A stretch of DNA of 64,000 nt from Alkalilacustris brevis (lineage in GTDB: Bacteria > Pseudomonadota > Alphaproteobacteria > Rhodobacterales > Rhodobacteraceae): the NCBI RefSeq assembly GCF_003350345.1, contig NZ_QNVJ01000064.1, positions 124,001 to 188,000 of the forward strand, written 5' to 3'. Shown in pieces: positions 18,053 through 28,166 of the stretch (position 1 is its first letter; the number at the start of each line of letters is the position of its first letter). A model generated the notes under the pieces. The model made no database searches and was not told the origin of the DNA. It saw only the letters and a program-made list of their open reading frames with translations. Position numbers and translations under genes: made by a program.

Positions 18053-18610
18053 ATGAGGCAGGTAAACGGCACCAAGGAAATGGAATGGGTCGCCCAGATT
18101 CGGCGCGTGTGCGACGACCGGGACGAAGCGGCCTTTGCGGAACTGTTCGCGCATTTCGCGCCCCGGGTGAAGGCGTTCCTGATGAAATCGGGCGCCAGCA
18201 GCAGCCTGGCCGAGGAATGTGCGCAGGATGTGATGGCGACAGTCTGGCACAAGGCGCAACTGTTTGATCCCGCAAGGGCGAGCGTTGCGACATGGATCTT
18301 CACCATCGCCCGCAACCGGCGGATCGACGCGTTGCGCAAGCAGCGCCGCCCCGAACCCGAAGATCTGGGCTGGGGTCCCGAACCCGAACCGGATCAAAGC
18401 GAGGTTCTGGGCCTGCAACAGGAAAGCGAAAAGCTCACAAAGGCCCTGCGCCAATTGCCCGAAAAGCAGCGGGAACTGGTGGAAAAGGCCTATTACGGCG
18501 AGCTTTCCCACACGGAAATCGCCGAACAGACGGGTTTGCCCCTTGGCACGATCAAATCGCGCATCAGATTGGCACTTGAAAGGCTACGCCACGCAATGGC
18601 GCAGGGTTGA
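18053..18610 (+). CDS. rpoE: ECF sigma factor RpoE (singlet-oxygen response)
   Basis: A 185-residue extracytoplasmic-function sigma factor. Region 2 covers about residues 20-90 (EAAFAELFAHFAPRVKAFL, then ASVATWIFTIARNRRIDALRK). A linker follows, then region 4 with LPEKQRELVEKAYYGELSHTE and GTIKSRIRLALERLR, which reads the -35. It directs polymerase to TGATC-type promoters when ChrR releases it. Candidate starts are 17951, 18053 and 18080. 18053 is chosen because GGTGAAG lies eight bases upstream and the length fits the family, while 17951 would be leaderless. chrR begins two bases after the stop. Confidence 0.93.
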   Translation: MRQVNGTKEMEWVAQIRRVCDDRDEAAFAELFAHFAPRVKAFLMKSGASSSLAEECAQDVMATVWHKAQLFDPARASVATWIFTIARNRRIDALRKQRRPEPEDLGWGPEPEPDQSEVLGLQQESEKLTKALRQLPEKQRELVEKAYYGELSHTEIAEQTGLPLGTIKSRIRLALERLRHAMAQG

Positions 18611-18612
18611 CG

Positions 18613-19278
18613 ATGACAATACGACACCACCTCTCGGACCAGCTATTGATGGCCTATTCGGCCGGGCAACTGCCCGAAGCGTTCAACCTTGTCGTGGCGA
18701 CGCATATCTCGCTGTGCGACGAATGCCGGGCGCGGCTGGCCAGTTTCGACGCAGTCGGCGGCGCTGTTCTGGAAGAATGCGAAGCCGCCCCCATGTCGGA
18801 AGACAGCCTGATGGCAACCCTTGCGCGCCTGCGTGATGCCCCGCCCGAGCCTCGCCGCGAGCGTAATTCAGCGGGCACGGCACAGGCGCAGGTCCGCAAG
18901 GTGTTTCCCACCCCCCTGCAGGACTATGTCGGCGGCGGTCTCGACGCGGTCAAATGGCGCCCGCTCGGCGGCGGCGTCCGGCAGGCGATCCTGCCGACCT
19001 CGCGCGAGGCGCGTGTGCGGCTGCTGCATATTCCGGCGGGACTCGCCGTGCCCGATCACGGGCACCGCGGCATTGAGCTGACGCAGGTGCTGCAAGGCGC
19101 CTTTCGTGACGAGCATGACCGTTTCGGCCCAGGCGATATCGAGATCGCCACCGAGGCCGATGTGCACACCCCGGTGGCAGAACCCGGCGTGGATTGCATC
19201 TGCCTTGCCGCAACCGATGCACCGCTGCGCTTCAGCGCGCTACTGCCGCGGCTGGCGCAGCCCTTCTTCCGGATCTGA
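18613..19278 (+). CDS. chrR: Zinc anti-sigma factor ChrR
   Basis: A 221-residue two-domain anti-sigma factor that holds RpoE inactive and lets go when singlet oxygen appears. The N-terminal zinc domain has His6, His31, Cys35 and Cys38, the same numbers recalled for R. sphaeroides ChrR, which also supports the ATG at 18613 over the upstream TTG. The C-terminal cupin domain carries His149, His151, Glu155 and His185 as the second metal site (VPDHGHRGIE, then DVHTP). It sits two bases after rpoE, so sensor and sigma factor are made together. All known metal ligands are present, so the switch should be functional. Confidence 0.95.
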   Translation: MTIRHHLSDQLLMAYSAGQLPEAFNLVVATHISLCDECRARLASFDAVGGAVLEECEAAPMSEDSLMATLARLRDAPPEPRRERNSAGTAQAQVRKVFPTPLQDYVGGGLDAVKWRPLGGGVRQAILPTSREARVRLLHIPAGLAVPDHGHRGIELTQVLQGAFRDEHDRFGPGDIEIATEADVHTPVAEPGVDCICLAATDAPLRFSALLPRLAQPFFRI

Positions 19279-19291
19279 ACGGCGCGCGGGC

Positions 19292-20665
19292 CTACTCGGC
19301 CTCGTTCTTGCCATCGGTGAATTCCGAGGCCGTAAGCTTGCGCGGCTCGGCCTCGACGGTTTCGGCGGGCTTGATCTGAGCATGTGAGCCCACGACCCCC
19401 ATCGCCTCGAACCGCCGCGCCGAGGGCAGTACGCGCCCTTCCAGCGAGCCGACGGCGCGGTTGTAATGCTCGACCGAGCTGCCAAGACTGCGGCCCATCT
19501 TGTCGAGATGTTCGGCAAAAGTGCCCAGCCGGTCATACAGCTCCTTGGCAAGGCTCTGCACCTCTGCGGCGTTCTCGGCCATCTTCTCCTGCTGCCAGCC
19601 ATAGGCAATGGCCTTGATCAGCGCCATCAGCGTGGTGGGCGTGGCGATCAGCACTTTGCGCTCAAACGCAAATTCGATCAGGTCCGGCGCGGCCTCGACC
19701 GCGGCGGATACGAAGGTTTCGCCGGGGATGAACATGACAACGAAATCGGGGGTCGTCGCGATCGAGTCGAAATAGGCCTTGCCGGAAAGCGATTTCACAT
19801 GCTCGCGCACATGGCTTGCATGGCGGAGAATATGCTGTTGCTGCAATTCTGGCGTGTCAGCCTCCAGCGCGTCCAGATACGCCTCAAGCGGGGTCTTGGC
19901 ATCGACCACGATGCTCTTGCCGCCCGGAATGCTGACGATCGCGTCGGGGCGGCGCCGGCCTGCATCGGTATCGAGCGTGCTTTCGGTGACGTAATCCACA
20001 TGCTCGGTCATGCCGGCCATCTCGAAAACCTGGCGCAGCTGCATCTCGCCCCAGCGGCCGCGGGTCTTGGGCGCGCGCAGCGCCTGCACCAGGCGGCGGG
20101 TCTCCTGTCCCAGCGATTGCTGACCCTGCGCCAATTGTTCGACCTGGGTGCGGATGGCGCCGTAGGCCTCGTTGCGGGCCTTTTCGATCTCGTTGATGCG
20201 GGCGTCGAACTTGCCCAGCTTTTCATCCAGCGGCTTGACCAGATCGTGAATGGCCGCCTGCCGCTTGGCGAGGTCCTCCTCGGCGCTGGCCTTGTGCGTC
20301 TTGAAGCGTTCGCTGACCAGTTCGAGAAACCGCTCGGAGTTGGAATTCAGCACGCCGGATGCGAGCGCGTGAAACCTGTCCTCGAGGTCTTTCTTGACGC
20401 CGCGCAACTCTTCCAGCCGGGCCTCGTGGCTTTGCCGCAGCACATCGAGTTCGCGCTCGAGCGAGGCCTTTTCGGACTGCGCCTGTGACAGGCTTTGCTG
20501 CAATTCCGCGTTCAGTGCCTGCACCTCGGGCAGGCGACGCGCGTCGCCGCGCAGGGCCGCCGCTTCCTCGCGCAGCGCCGCATTGCGCCGCCCCAGCCAC
20601 AGCATCCCCGCCAGAAGCCCCAGTAACAGCCCGGCCCCAAGGCCCAGCAGGGTGTCGATCTGCAT
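19292..20665 (-). CDS. rmuC: RmuC family DNA recombination protein
   Basis: A 457-residue protein with an N-terminal membrane helix (IDTLLGLGAGLLLGLLAGML), a long coiled coil (about 35-180, rich in Glu, Arg, Gln and Ala) and a conserved C-terminal RmuC domain. That domain contains RGRWGEMQLRQVFEMAGM, VVDAKTPLEAYLDAL and FVVMFIPGETFVSAA, a PD-(D/E)xK nuclease-like core. RmuC limits inversions at short repeats in E. coli. The ATG at 20665 follows AGGA by five bases; another ATG two codons upstream is possible. It follows mutL by 34 bases, so the two genome-maintenance genes may be co-transcribed. Confidence 0.92.
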   Translation of the reverse strand: MQIDTLLGLGAGLLLGLLAGMLWLGRRNAALREEAAALRGDARRLPEVQALNAELQQSLSQAQSEKASLERELDVLRQSHEARLEELRGVKKDLEDRFHALASGVLNSNSERFLELVSERFKTHKASAEEDLAKRQAAIHDLVKPLDEKLGKFDARINEIEKARNEAYGAIRTQVEQLAQGQQSLGQETRRLVQALRAPKTRGRWGEMQLRQVFEMAGMTEHVDYVTESTLDTDAGRRRPDAIVSIPGGKSIVVDAKTPLEAYLDALEADTPELQQQHILRHASHVREHVKSLSGKAYFDSIATTPDFVVMFIPGETFVSAAVEAAPDLIEFAFERKVLIATPTTLMALIKAIAYGWQQEKMAENAAEVQSLAKELYDRLGTFAEHLDKMGRSLGSSVEHYNRAVGSLEGRVLPSARRFEAMGVVGSHAQIKPAETVEAEPRKLTASEFTDGKNEAE

Positions 20666-20699
20666 GATCATCCTGTCAATCCTGCCTGTCGCCTGCGTC

Positions 20700-22592
20700 T
20701 CAGCGCCGGCCGAAAAGCCGCTCGATATCGGCCAGGTCCAGCGCCACCCAGGTGGGGCGGCCATGGTTGCACTGGCCCGAATGCGGCGTGGCCTCCATCT
20801 CGCGCAGTAGCGCGTTCATCTCGTCGGCGCGCATCCGGCGGCCCGACCTGACCGACCCGTGGCACGCCATCCGGCTGAGCACGGCATCTATGCGCGCGCG
20901 CAAGGTGCCGGTTTCGCCCATGTCAGCCAGCTCGTCCAGAATGTCGCGCAGCAAGGCCTCGGCATCAACCACACCCAGCAGCGCCGGGGTTTCGCGCACG
21001 GCCACGGCGCCGGGGCCGAAGGGTTCGATCACCAGGCCCAGCTCGGCCAGGTCATCGGCTTTTTCCAGCAGTTGCCCGGCTTCCTCGGTCGATAGCTCGA
21101 CAATCTCGGGGATCAGCAGCGCCTGGGCACGCACGCCGTTCTCGGCGGCCTGTCGCTTCAGCCGTTCATAGACCAGCCGTTCATGGGCGGCATGCTGATC
21201 GACAATCACCAGCCCCGTTTCAGTCTGCGCGACGATATAGTTTTCATGGAGTTGCGCGCGGGCGGCCCCCAGCGGATAAGCCTGCGCCGCGATGTCGGCG
21301 CTGTCATTCGGGGCCGCATCCGGCAGGTCGAACCGGGATGATGCGCCTTCGGCCAGCCCAAGCCCTGCCTGACCTGCACCGGCGGGCGCATAGTCACCCT
21401 GTCCGGGCGCCTGGGCGATGCGGGCCGCCTGCAAGGCCCCCGCCGAGGGGCGCTGCGGCATCTGATAGGCCCGCGGCGGCGCGTTGCCGGCCTCGGGGCG
21501 CATCGCCCCCAGCATCGCGCCCGACACGGTTGAAGATGCCCGGTGCCCGGCCCCGGCCAGGGCATGGCGCAGCGCCGAAACCACCAGCCCGCGCGCCAGA
21601 CCCGGCTCGCGAAAGCGCACCTCGGCCTTGGCGGGGTGAACATTGACATCGACGCGCTGCGGGTCGCAATCGAGAAACAGCGCCGCCACCGGGTGGCGAT
21701 CCCGGCTGAGGAAATCGGCATAGGCCGCGCGCAGCGCCCCGATCAGCAGCTTGTCGCGCACCGGGCGGCCATTGACGAACAGATACTGCGACACCGCCGC
21801 GCCCCGCGAATAGGTGGGCAACGCCGCATAGCCGGTCAGGCGCAGCCCGTCGCGCTCGGCCTCGATGGGCAAGGCGTTCTCGGTGAATTCCGCGCCGATG
21901 ATCGCCGCAAGCCGCCCGCGCAGCGCATCGAACATGTCGCCGGTTTCGGCGTCGGCGCGAAAGACCACGCGCCCCTCGCCCCCGCCCGAGACATCGCACA
22001 GCGTGAACCCGGCATGCGGCGCCGCCATCGCCAGCCGGCGCAGCACCTCGCCGATGGCCTGTGCCTCGGCCCGGTCGGTGCGCAGGAACTTCAGCCGCGC
22101 GGGCGTGGCGTAGAACAGATCGCGCAACTCTATCACCGTGCCGCGCGACAACGCTGCGGGGCGCACCGCCGCCATCCGCCCGCCCGTCACCGACAGGCTT
22201 GCCGCGTCGCTGCCCGCCGCACGCGAGGTTATCGTCAACCGCCCCACGGCCCCCAGCGAGGCCAGCGCCTCGCCGCGAAAGCCGAAACTGGCAATGTTGA
22301 GCAGATCGCTGCCGTCGATCTTGGACGTCGCGTGCCGCGCCACAGCAAGCGGCAGGTCATCGGGTGTCATGCCATGGCCGTCATCGGTGACGCGAATCAG
22401 CGTCTTGCCCCCGTCGGCATAAGCCACGTCGATGCGCGTGGCCCCCGCATCGAGCGCGTTCTCGACCAGTTCCTTGACTGCCGAGGCCGGGCGCTCCACC
22501 ACTTCGCCCGCGGCGATACGGTTGATTGCCGCCTCGTCCAGCGGACGAATGGCAGCGCGCACGGCGCTTATATTGGGGTCGGGGGCATTCAT
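20700..22592 (-). CDS. mutL: DNA mismatch repair protein MutL, endonuclease type
   Basis: A 630-residue MutL. The N-terminal GHKL ATPase has motifs [14 protein letters not shown] and [13 protein letters not shown] variable linker (about 345-440) and a C-terminal dimerisation/nuclease domain follow. The metal-binding endonuclease motif [12 protein letters not shown] lies near residue 465, with ACHGSVRSG and GQCNHGRPT near the end. So this protein nicks the new strand itself, as expected in bacteria without MutH. The ATG at 22592 is preceded by AGGGATTGGGG. It lies 52 bases downstream of the M16 peptidase pair and ahead of rmuC. Confidence 0.96.
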   Translation of the reverse strand: MNAPDPNISAVRAAIRPLDEAAINRIAAGEVVERPASAVKELVENALDAGATRIDVAYADGGKTLIRVTDDGHGMTPDDLPLAVARHATSKIDGSDLLNIASFGFRGEALASLGAVGRLTITSRAAGSDAASLSVTGGRMAAVRPAALSRGTVIELRDLFYATPARLKFLRTDRAEAQAIGEVLRRLAMAAPHAGFTLCDVSGGGEGRVVFRADAETGDMFDALRGRLAAIIGAEFTENALPIEAERDGLRLTGYAALPTYSRGAAVSQYLFVNGRPVRDKLLIGALRAAYADFLSRDRHPVAALFLDCDPQRVDVNVHPAKAEVRFREPGLARGLVVSALRHALAGAGHRASSTVSGAMLGAMRPEAGNAPPRAYQMPQRPSAGALQAARIAQAPGQGDYAPAGAGQAGLGLAEGASSRFDLPDAAPNDSADIAAQAYPLGAARAQLHENYIVAQTETGLVIVDQHAAHERLVYERLKRQAAENGVRAQALLIPEIVELSTEEAGQLLEKADDLAELGLVIEPFGPGAVAVRETPALLGVVDAEALLRDILDELADMGETGTLRARIDAVLSRMACHGSVRSGRRMRADEMNALLREMEATPHSGQCNHGRPTWVALDLADIERLFGRR

Positions 22593-22644
22593 ACCCCAAT
22601 CCCTAGCATGGCAAGCCAGATTCGGCCAAGGCGGTTGTTGAGGT

Positions 22645-23979
22645 TCAGCCGTCTTCCGCTTCAAGCCCCTCGGGCTGGCCGACCACCACGAAATGCAGCC
22701 CCTCGGGATCGAGCAGCCGCGCGGCGATGGCGCGCACATCGTCCAGCGTGACAGCCTCGACCTTGTCATTGCGGGTCAGGATGTAATCGGCGGGCAGGCC
22801 CTGCATCTGCATTCCCACCAGAATGCGTGCGATGCTGGAATTGCCGTCGAAACGCAACGGATACTCGCCCGTGAGATAGGTCTTGATCGCCGAAAGTTCG
22901 GCCTCGCTGATACCTTCCTCGGCCATGCGCCGCCATTCCTCGCGCACGATCCCGATGGCCTCGGCCACGCGGTCATTGGCTGTGGAAAACCGCCCCTGGA
23001 GCGTATCGCCGAACTGTTGCGAGGCCAGGAAACTGCCAACCCCATAAGTCAGCCCGCGACGTTCGCGCAATTCGCGCATCAGGCGGGTGCCGAAACGGCC
23101 ACCGCCCAGCACCTCGTTCATCAGGTAAGCGGCGAAGAAATCAGGATCATCGCGCGCGATCCCCGCATGACCAAAGGCGATCACCGATTGCGGGCCGTCA
23201 AAGGGCACCACCGTCACCCCACCTTCAAGCCCGACCTCGGCATAAGGGGGCAGATCGGCCGTTGCCTCGGGCAGCCCCGCAAGCAGGGCATCGATGGCCG
23301 CGCCCAGGGCCTCGGCAGATATGTCGCCCACGGCAGCCACAAGAACCCGGTCGCGCGCCACAGTACGCTGGTGCGCGACAAGCAGATCATCGCGCGACAA
23401 CGCGGCAACGCTTTCCTCGGTGCCATCCGAAGGGCGGGCATAGGGGTGATCGCCGTAAGCCAGCCGCGCAAAAACCTCGCCCGCCAGCGCATTGGGGTTT
23501 CGCTGATCGGAGCGGATACCCGAGATGATGCGCGCCCGCGCGCGCTCCAGCGTCGCCTCGTCGAAACGGGGCGCGCGCAGGGCCGCGCCCAGCAATGAAA
23601 GCGCCTCGTCCTGGCGATCGGTCAGGAAACGGGCCGAGACCGACACCGCATCGCGCGAAGCCGAAAAGCCGAAACGCGCGGCAAGCGCCTCGGTTGCCTC
23701 GGCATAGGCCTGTTCATCCAGATCATCCGCGCCCTGCCCCATCAGCCCGGCCATCAGGCTTGTCACGCCCTCCTGCCCGTCCGGGTCCAGGCTGGTGCCA
23801 CCGAGGAAGCGCAACTCAAGCGCGACGAAAGGCAGCGAGTCCTCCTCGACCAGCCAAGCCTCCACCCCGCCGGGCGAGGTGATTTCCTGCACCTCGACCT
23901 GCGCCCTGAGCGGCAACGCCAGCACAAGGGCCGCGCCTAGGCCAAGGGTCAGCGACAACATGCGACTTACGGCAATCAT
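22645..23979 (-). CDS. M16 peptidase-like protein lacking the zinc motif
   Basis: A 444-residue exported M16-family protein with a signal peptide ([17 protein letters not shown]). Where active members have HxxEH, this copy reads [10 protein letters not shown], so it cannot bind catalytic zinc. It keeps the Arg...Tyr pair ([11 protein letters not shown]) found in the non-catalytic partner of two-subunit M16 peptidases. Its ATG overlaps the stop of the active paralogue (ATGA), so the two are made together and very likely form a periplasmic heterodimer. The substrate is not known; related pairs degrade short peptides. Confidence 0.9.
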   Translation of the reverse strand: MIAVSRMLSLTLGLGAALVLALPLRAQVEVQEITSPGGVEAWLVEEDSLPFVALELRFLGGTSLDPDGQEGVTSLMAGLMGQGADDLDEQAYAEATEALAARFGFSASRDAVSVSARFLTDRQDEALSLLGAALRAPRFDEATLERARARIISGIRSDQRNPNALAGEVFARLAYGDHPYARPSDGTEESVAALSRDDLLVAHQRTVARDRVLVAAVGDISAEALGAAIDALLAGLPEATADLPPYAEVGLEGGVTVVPFDGPQSVIAFGHAGIARDDPDFFAAYLMNEVLGGGRFGTRLMRELRERRGLTYGVGSFLASQQFGDTLQGRFSTANDRVAEAIGIVREEWRRMAEEGISEAELSAIKTYLTGEYPLRFDGNSSIARILVGMQMQGLPADYILTRNDKVEAVTLDDVRAIAARLLDPEGLHFVVVGQPEGLEAEDG

Positions 23980-25397
23980 TGCGACACCTCGCTCATCGGG
24001 GCCTCGACGCCGGGGGCCGAAGACGGTGCTGCCACGCCGGTATCGCCATCCGGCCCCATCAGCCAGCCGGTTACCGAACGGTTGCGGTCGAGCACGCGCT
24101 GGGCCGCCGTCATCACATCATCCGGCGTGACCGACGTCAGCGCCTCGGTCCAGCCTTGCTCATCCGCTACAGTCAGCCCACTGGACAATGCCGCACCATA
24201 GCTGCGCGCACGGCTTTGCACATTGTCGCGGCCATAGATTTCCGCGGCGCGGATCTGGGTCTGCACCCGCTCGAACTGCTCGGGCGCGATGCCGTCTTCC
24301 AGGAATTCAGCCAGCGCAGTATCCAGCGCATCTTCGGCCTCCTGCAGCGAAACACCCTCGGCCGGCACCACTGCCAGGCCAAAGGTCGTGCCGTCCACCG
24401 CGACCGGGCTGTAAAAGGCCGAGGCAGAGATCGCCAGGGCAGGCTTTTCAAAAGTGAGCTTGCGCCCCAGCACCGAAGTCGCGCGATTGCCCCCCAGCAC
24501 CTCGGCCAGCACCAGCAACGCGGCGGCATCCTCCTGCGCGCCGCTGCGGCGCGGTTCGGTCAGATACTGGCGCAGCAGATAAGGCTGGGCGACGCGCGGG
24601 TCAGTCATGCTGAGGCGGCGCTCGGCCAGATGCGGCGGTTCTTGCGGGCGCACGCGGTCGGGGCGCTCGGGGTTTGCCGGGATCGGGCCGTAATGGGCCT
24701 CGGCCAAGGCGCGCACCTCGTCGGGGTCAATCGCGCCGGCCACCACCAGCACCGCGTTGTCGGGGCTGTAATGACGGGCGTAGAATTCCATTGCATCCTC
24801 GTCGGTCAGCCCTTCGATCTCGTGTCGCCAACCGATGATCGGGATGCCATAGGGGTGGTTCTGGAACATCGCCGCGGCAAGCTGCTCCTGAAACAGCCGG
24901 CCCGGCCGCGCCTCGACCACCTGGCCGCGCTCTTCCAGCACTACGGCGCGCTCGGGGCGCCAGTCGTCTTCGGTGAAGGCGAGGTTGGCCATTCGGTCGG
25001 CCTCAAGCTCCATCATCCGGCCCAGATGCTCGACCGCGACACGCTGGAAATACCCCGTGTAATCCCACGAGGTGAAGGCATTGTCGCGCCCGCCCAGCGC
25101 CTCGACGATGGCCGAGAACTCGCCCGCGTCGCGGCTATCGGTGCCCTTGAACATCAGGTGTTCGAGGAAATGCGCGATTCCCGATTTGCCCGGCGGCTCA
25201 TCCGCTGCGCCCACACGATACCAGAGCATATGCGTAACGGCAGGCGCACGGTGATCTTCGATCACAACCACTTCGAGCCCGTTGTCCAGCGCGAAGCCCG
25301 TCACCGGCTCGGCCCGCAGCGGCAGTGCCAGCATCACCAGCGCCGCGATCAGGGCCAGCGGCCACGTCCTGCGCAAGGCGTCCGTCGAGAATGTCAT
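23976..25397 (-). CDS. M16 zinc peptidase, catalytic subunit
   Basis: A 473-residue exported metallopeptidase. An N-terminal hydrophobic segment (PLALIAALVMLALPLRA) serves as signal peptide. The inverted zinc motif is His76-Phe-Leu-Glu79-His80, with the distal glutamate expected in the RPERAVVLEERGQ stretch. The frame is open 28 codons further upstream, but the ATG at 25397 has GGGGAAGG and begins the signal peptide. With the coupled non-catalytic paralogue it forms an insulinase/PqqL-like periplasmic peptidase pair. It lies 104 bases downstream of a lipoprotein gene and lspA. Confidence 0.93.
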   Translation of the reverse strand: MTFSTDALRRTWPLALIAALVMLALPLRAEPVTGFALDNGLEVVVIEDHRAPAVTHMLWYRVGAADEPPGKSGIAHFLEHLMFKGTDSRDAGEFSAIVEALGGRDNAFTSWDYTGYFQRVAVEHLGRMMELEADRMANLAFTEDDWRPERAVVLEERGQVVEARPGRLFQEQLAAAMFQNHPYGIPIIGWRHEIEGLTDEDAMEFYARHYSPDNAVLVVAGAIDPDEVRALAEAHYGPIPANPERPDRVRPQEPPHLAERRLSMTDPRVAQPYLLRQYLTEPRRSGAQEDAAALLVLAEVLGGNRATSVLGRKLTFEKPALAISASAFYSPVAVDGTTFGLAVVPAEGVSLQEAEDALDTALAEFLEDGIAPEQFERVQTQIRAAEIYGRDNVQSRARSYGAALSSGLTVADEQGWTEALTSVTPDDVMTAAQRVLDRNRSVTGWLMGPDGDTGVAAPSSAPGVEAPMSEVSQ

Positions 25398-25501
25398 GCT
25401 GCCTTCCCCATCGCGTTGATCTTGTGCGTTCTGTCCTGCGGCCAAGGTACGCCCCAGGCTGCGCGGTTCAAGATACGCCACGCCGATGTGAGGAAAGGGG
25501 A

Positions 25502-26044
25502 TCAGTCCGCCTCAAGCCGCGGGTCGGGCGGGGCGGCGGGCGTGCGTGCCCCGGCAGCGCGCCAGCGCTCCAGCTCGGCGTAACGGTCGAGCGCCATGAC
25601 GCGATAGGCGCGGTAATAGACATTCACGTTGAACAGCCGCTCAAGCAGCAGGCCGCGATTCTGGCGGCGGAACTCCAGATCCTCGGCGGCAAGCTGGTCG
25701 CGAATCCCCGATTGCACGCCAAACCGTGTGGCGTGGTTTATCAGGCTGCCGTCGGACACGGGCGCAGCGCTGGCCGCCAACAGGGCAGGATTGCCACCCA
25801 GCGCGGCCACGGCCTCGGCACGAGGTTGCGGATCGGTCCGGTTGCTGCCGCCCGGCGTCGGCTCGGGCAGCGCGGCCAGATCGTCGGGCATCTGGAGCGG
25901 GCGCGAGGGAAGGATTGCAAACTCGTCCGGACCATCGGAACTGGCCGCCAGGTTCATCAGCGGGCCGTCATCGCCCGAGGAACACCCTGCAAGCGTCACC
26001 AGCCCGGCCAGCGCAACCGCGATAATGCCATGCCTTGCCCGCAT
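25502..26044 (-). CDS. DUF3035 family lipoprotein
   Basis: A 180-residue predicted lipoprotein. The N-terminus MRARHGIIAVALAGLVTLAGC ends in a clear lipobox (LAGC), so the cysteine should be lipidated after cleavage by LspA, whose gene is directly upstream. The mature part is disordered and proline/alanine-rich, then ends in a conserved helical segment (RNRGLLLERLFNVNVYYRAYRVMALDRYAE) typical of DUF3035. The ATG at 26044 has the ideal AAGGAGG. Function unknown; an envelope role is likely. The frame runs further upstream without a ribosome site. Confidence 0.85.
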   Translation of the reverse strand: MRARHGIIAVALAGLVTLAGCSSGDDGPLMNLAASSDGPDEFAILPSRPLQMPDDLAALPEPTPGGSNRTDPQPRAEAVAALGGNPALLAASAAPVSDGSLINHATRFGVQSGIRDQLAAEDLEFRRQNRGLLLERLFNVNVYYRAYRVMALDRYAELERWRAAGARTPAAPPDPRLEAD

Positions 26045-26097
26045 CCGGACCTCCTTCGCACTTCCTGACCCGTCTTTAGCGCATCCGGCAGGGCGCG

Positions 26098-26568
26098 TCA
26101 CGGGGTCTTGTTGCGGCCGGCAAACAGCACCAGCCCGACGGCGCCCGCAAAGATCGCCACGTCAGCGACATTGAAGGCATAGGGATTGCTGATTCCGCAA
26201 CAGGACATGTTGATGAAATCGGCCACCGCGCCATAGGCAAGCCGGTCGATCACATTGCCCAGCGCGCCGCCCACCAGTAGCCCGGTGGAAAGCTGCACCC
26301 GCGTCAGATGCGCCTCGCGCCGGGTCCAGAGCCAGACCCAGAGCGCGATTGCCAGCGCAACCGCGATCAGCACCCAGCGCATGATTTCGGCATCGTTGGA
26401 GAACAACCCGAAGTTCACACCCCTGTTCCAGGCCATGCGCAAGTTGAAAAACGGCGGCCAGACATCGATCGCCAGCCGCCGGTCAAGCGCGAGCACATGC
26501 ACGACATAGAACTTCGACGCCTGATCCAGCGCCAGAACCATCCCCGCCGTGAGTGTCGCAATCCGCAT
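26098..26568 (-). CDS. lspA: Lipoprotein signal peptidase II
   Basis: A 156-residue inner-membrane aspartyl protease with four membrane helices that cleaves prolipoproteins before the lipidated cysteine. Signature blocks are LDQASKFYV near the N-terminus, [29 protein letters not shown] with the first catalytic Asp, and FNVADVAIF with the second. ATG 26568 and GTG 26571 are adjacent possible starts; there is no strong ribosome site, so coupling to purH (stop at 26577) is likely. A DUF3035 lipoprotein, a probable substrate, follows 53 bases later. Confidence 0.95.
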   Translation of the reverse strand: MRIATLTAGMVLALDQASKFYVVHVLALDRRLAIDVWPPFFNLRMAWNRGVNFGLFSNDAEIMRWVLIAVALAIALWVWLWTRREAHLTRVQLSTGLLVGGALGNVIDRLAYGAVADFINMSCCGISNPYAFNVADVAIFAGAVGLVLFAGRNKTP

Positions 26569-26576
26569 CACCCGAC

Positions 26577-28166
26577 TCAGTGCCTGAAATGCCGCTGGCC
26601 GGTGAAGACCATGGCAAGCCCGGCCTCGTCGGCGGCCTTGATGACCTCGTCGTCGCGCATCGAGCCGCCCGGCTGGATCACGGCGCGGGCGCCGGCCTCG
26701 GCCGCGGCCAGAAGGCCGTCGGGAAAGGGGAAGAACGCATCTGATGCCACCACCGAGCCCTGCGTGAGCGGCGCATCCAGCCCCAGTGCCTCAGCCATGT
26801 CCTGCGCCTTGCGGGCCGCGATGCGGGTGGAATCGACACGGCTCATCTGCCCCGCACCTACGCCCACGGTGGCCTGGTCCTTCACATAAACGATGGCGTT
26901 CGACTTGACGTGCTTGGCCACTTTCCAGGCAAACAGCAGGTCGGCCAGTTCGGCATCCCTGGGCGCGCGTCTGGTGACGACTCGCAAATCATCGGCTGCG
27001 ATCATGCCATTGTCGCGATCCTGCACCAGAAACCCGCCCGCAACCTGCCGGAACGCCAGCCCCGGCAGCGCCGGATTGGCCAACCCCGGCGTCGTCAGCA
27101 GGCGCAGGTTCTTCTTGCTGGCGAAATGCTCGATAGCGTCGTCATCGGCCCCGGGCGCGATCACGACCTCGGTGAAAATGCCCGTGATGGCCTGGGCCGT
27201 CGCGAGATCAAGCTTCATGTTGAGCGCGATGATCCCGCCAAAGGCAGAAGTCCTGTCGCAGTCATAGGCGCGCCCGTAAGCCTCGGCCAGCGTCGCACCA
27301 CGGGCCACGCCACAGGGGTTGGCGTGCTTGATGATCGCGCAGGCCGGCCCGTCCGTGGGCAGGAATTCCGACACCAGCTCGAACGCGGCGTCGGTGTCGT
27401 TGATGTTGTTGTAGCTCAACTCCTTGCCCTGATGCTGGCGCGCAGTGGCAACGCCGGGGCGGTCGCTGCCATCGCGGTAGAATGCCGCGCCCTGATGCGG
27501 GTTCTCGCCATAGCGCAGGCTTTGCACCAGCGTGCCGGCAAAGGCACGGCGGCGCGGATTAGGCATCTCAAGCGCCCCGGCCATCCAGTTCGACACCGCC
27601 GCGTCATAGGCGGCGGTGCGCCCATAGGCGGTTTGCGCAAGGCGCTGGCGGAAGGCATGGCTGGTCGCACCGTCATTCGCGGCGATCTCCTCCAGCAGCG
27701 CGGAATAATCCTCGGGGTCGGTCACGACCGCGACAAAACCGTGGTTCTTCGCCGCTGCGCGAATCATCGCAGGCCCGCCGATGTCGATATTCTCGACGCA
27801 GTCGTCATAGCCCGCGCCCGAGGCCACCGTAGCCTCGAACGGGTAAAGGTTGACCACCAGCAGGTCGATCGCCGGGATGCCATGCTCTTGCATTGCCGCC
27901 ACATGGCTGCCCTCGTCGCGCAGCGCCAACAGCCCGCCATGGACCATCGGGTGCAGGGTCTTGACCCGGCCATCCATCATCTCGGGAAATCCCGTGATTT
28001 CAGATACATCGCGCACGTCGAGCCCTGCCTGGCGCAACGCGCGCGCTGTGCCGCCGGTCGAGACCAGCTCGACCCCGCGCGCAGCCAAAGCGCGGCCAAG
28101 GTCAACCAGCCCGGTCTTGTCGGAAACGGAAATCAGCGCACGGCGCAGGGGGGCAAGATCTTGCAT
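26577..28166 (-). CDS. purH: Bifunctional AICAR formyltransferase / IMP cyclohydrolase
   Basis: A 529-residue enzyme for the last two steps of purine synthesis: formyl transfer to AICAR, then ring closure to IMP. The N-terminal MGS-like cyclohydrolase domain (about 1-150) starts [18 protein letters not shown]. The C-terminal formyltransferase domain contains [13 protein letters not shown], holding the catalytic Lys-His pair. Full family length. AAGGAGAAT precedes the ATG at 28166, which overlaps the stop of the heparinase-like gene by one base (TAATG), so the two are coupled. lspA follows after eight bases. Confidence 0.97.
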   Translation of the reverse strand: MQDLAPLRRALISVSDKTGLVDLGRALAARGVELVSTGGTARALRQAGLDVRDVSEITGFPEMMDGRVKTLHPMVHGGLLALRDEGSHVAAMQEHGIPAIDLLVVNLYPFEATVASGAGYDDCVENIDIGGPAMIRAAAKNHGFVAVVTDPEDYSALLEEIAANDGATSHAFRQRLAQTAYGRTAAYDAAVSNWMAGALEMPNPRRRAFAGTLVQSLRYGENPHQGAAFYRDGSDRPGVATARQHQGKELSYNNINDTDAAFELVSEFLPTDGPACAIIKHANPCGVARGATLAEAYGRAYDCDRTSAFGGIIALNMKLDLATAQAITGIFTEVVIAPGADDDAIEHFASKKNLRLLTTPGLANPALPGLAFRQVAGGFLVQDRDNGMIAADDLRVVTRRAPRDAELADLLFAWKVAKHVKSNAIVYVKDQATVGVGAGQMSRVDSTRIAARKAQDMAEALGLDAPLTQGSVVASDAFFPFPDGLLAAAEAGARAVIQPGGSMRDDEVIKAADEAGLAMVFTGQRHFRH

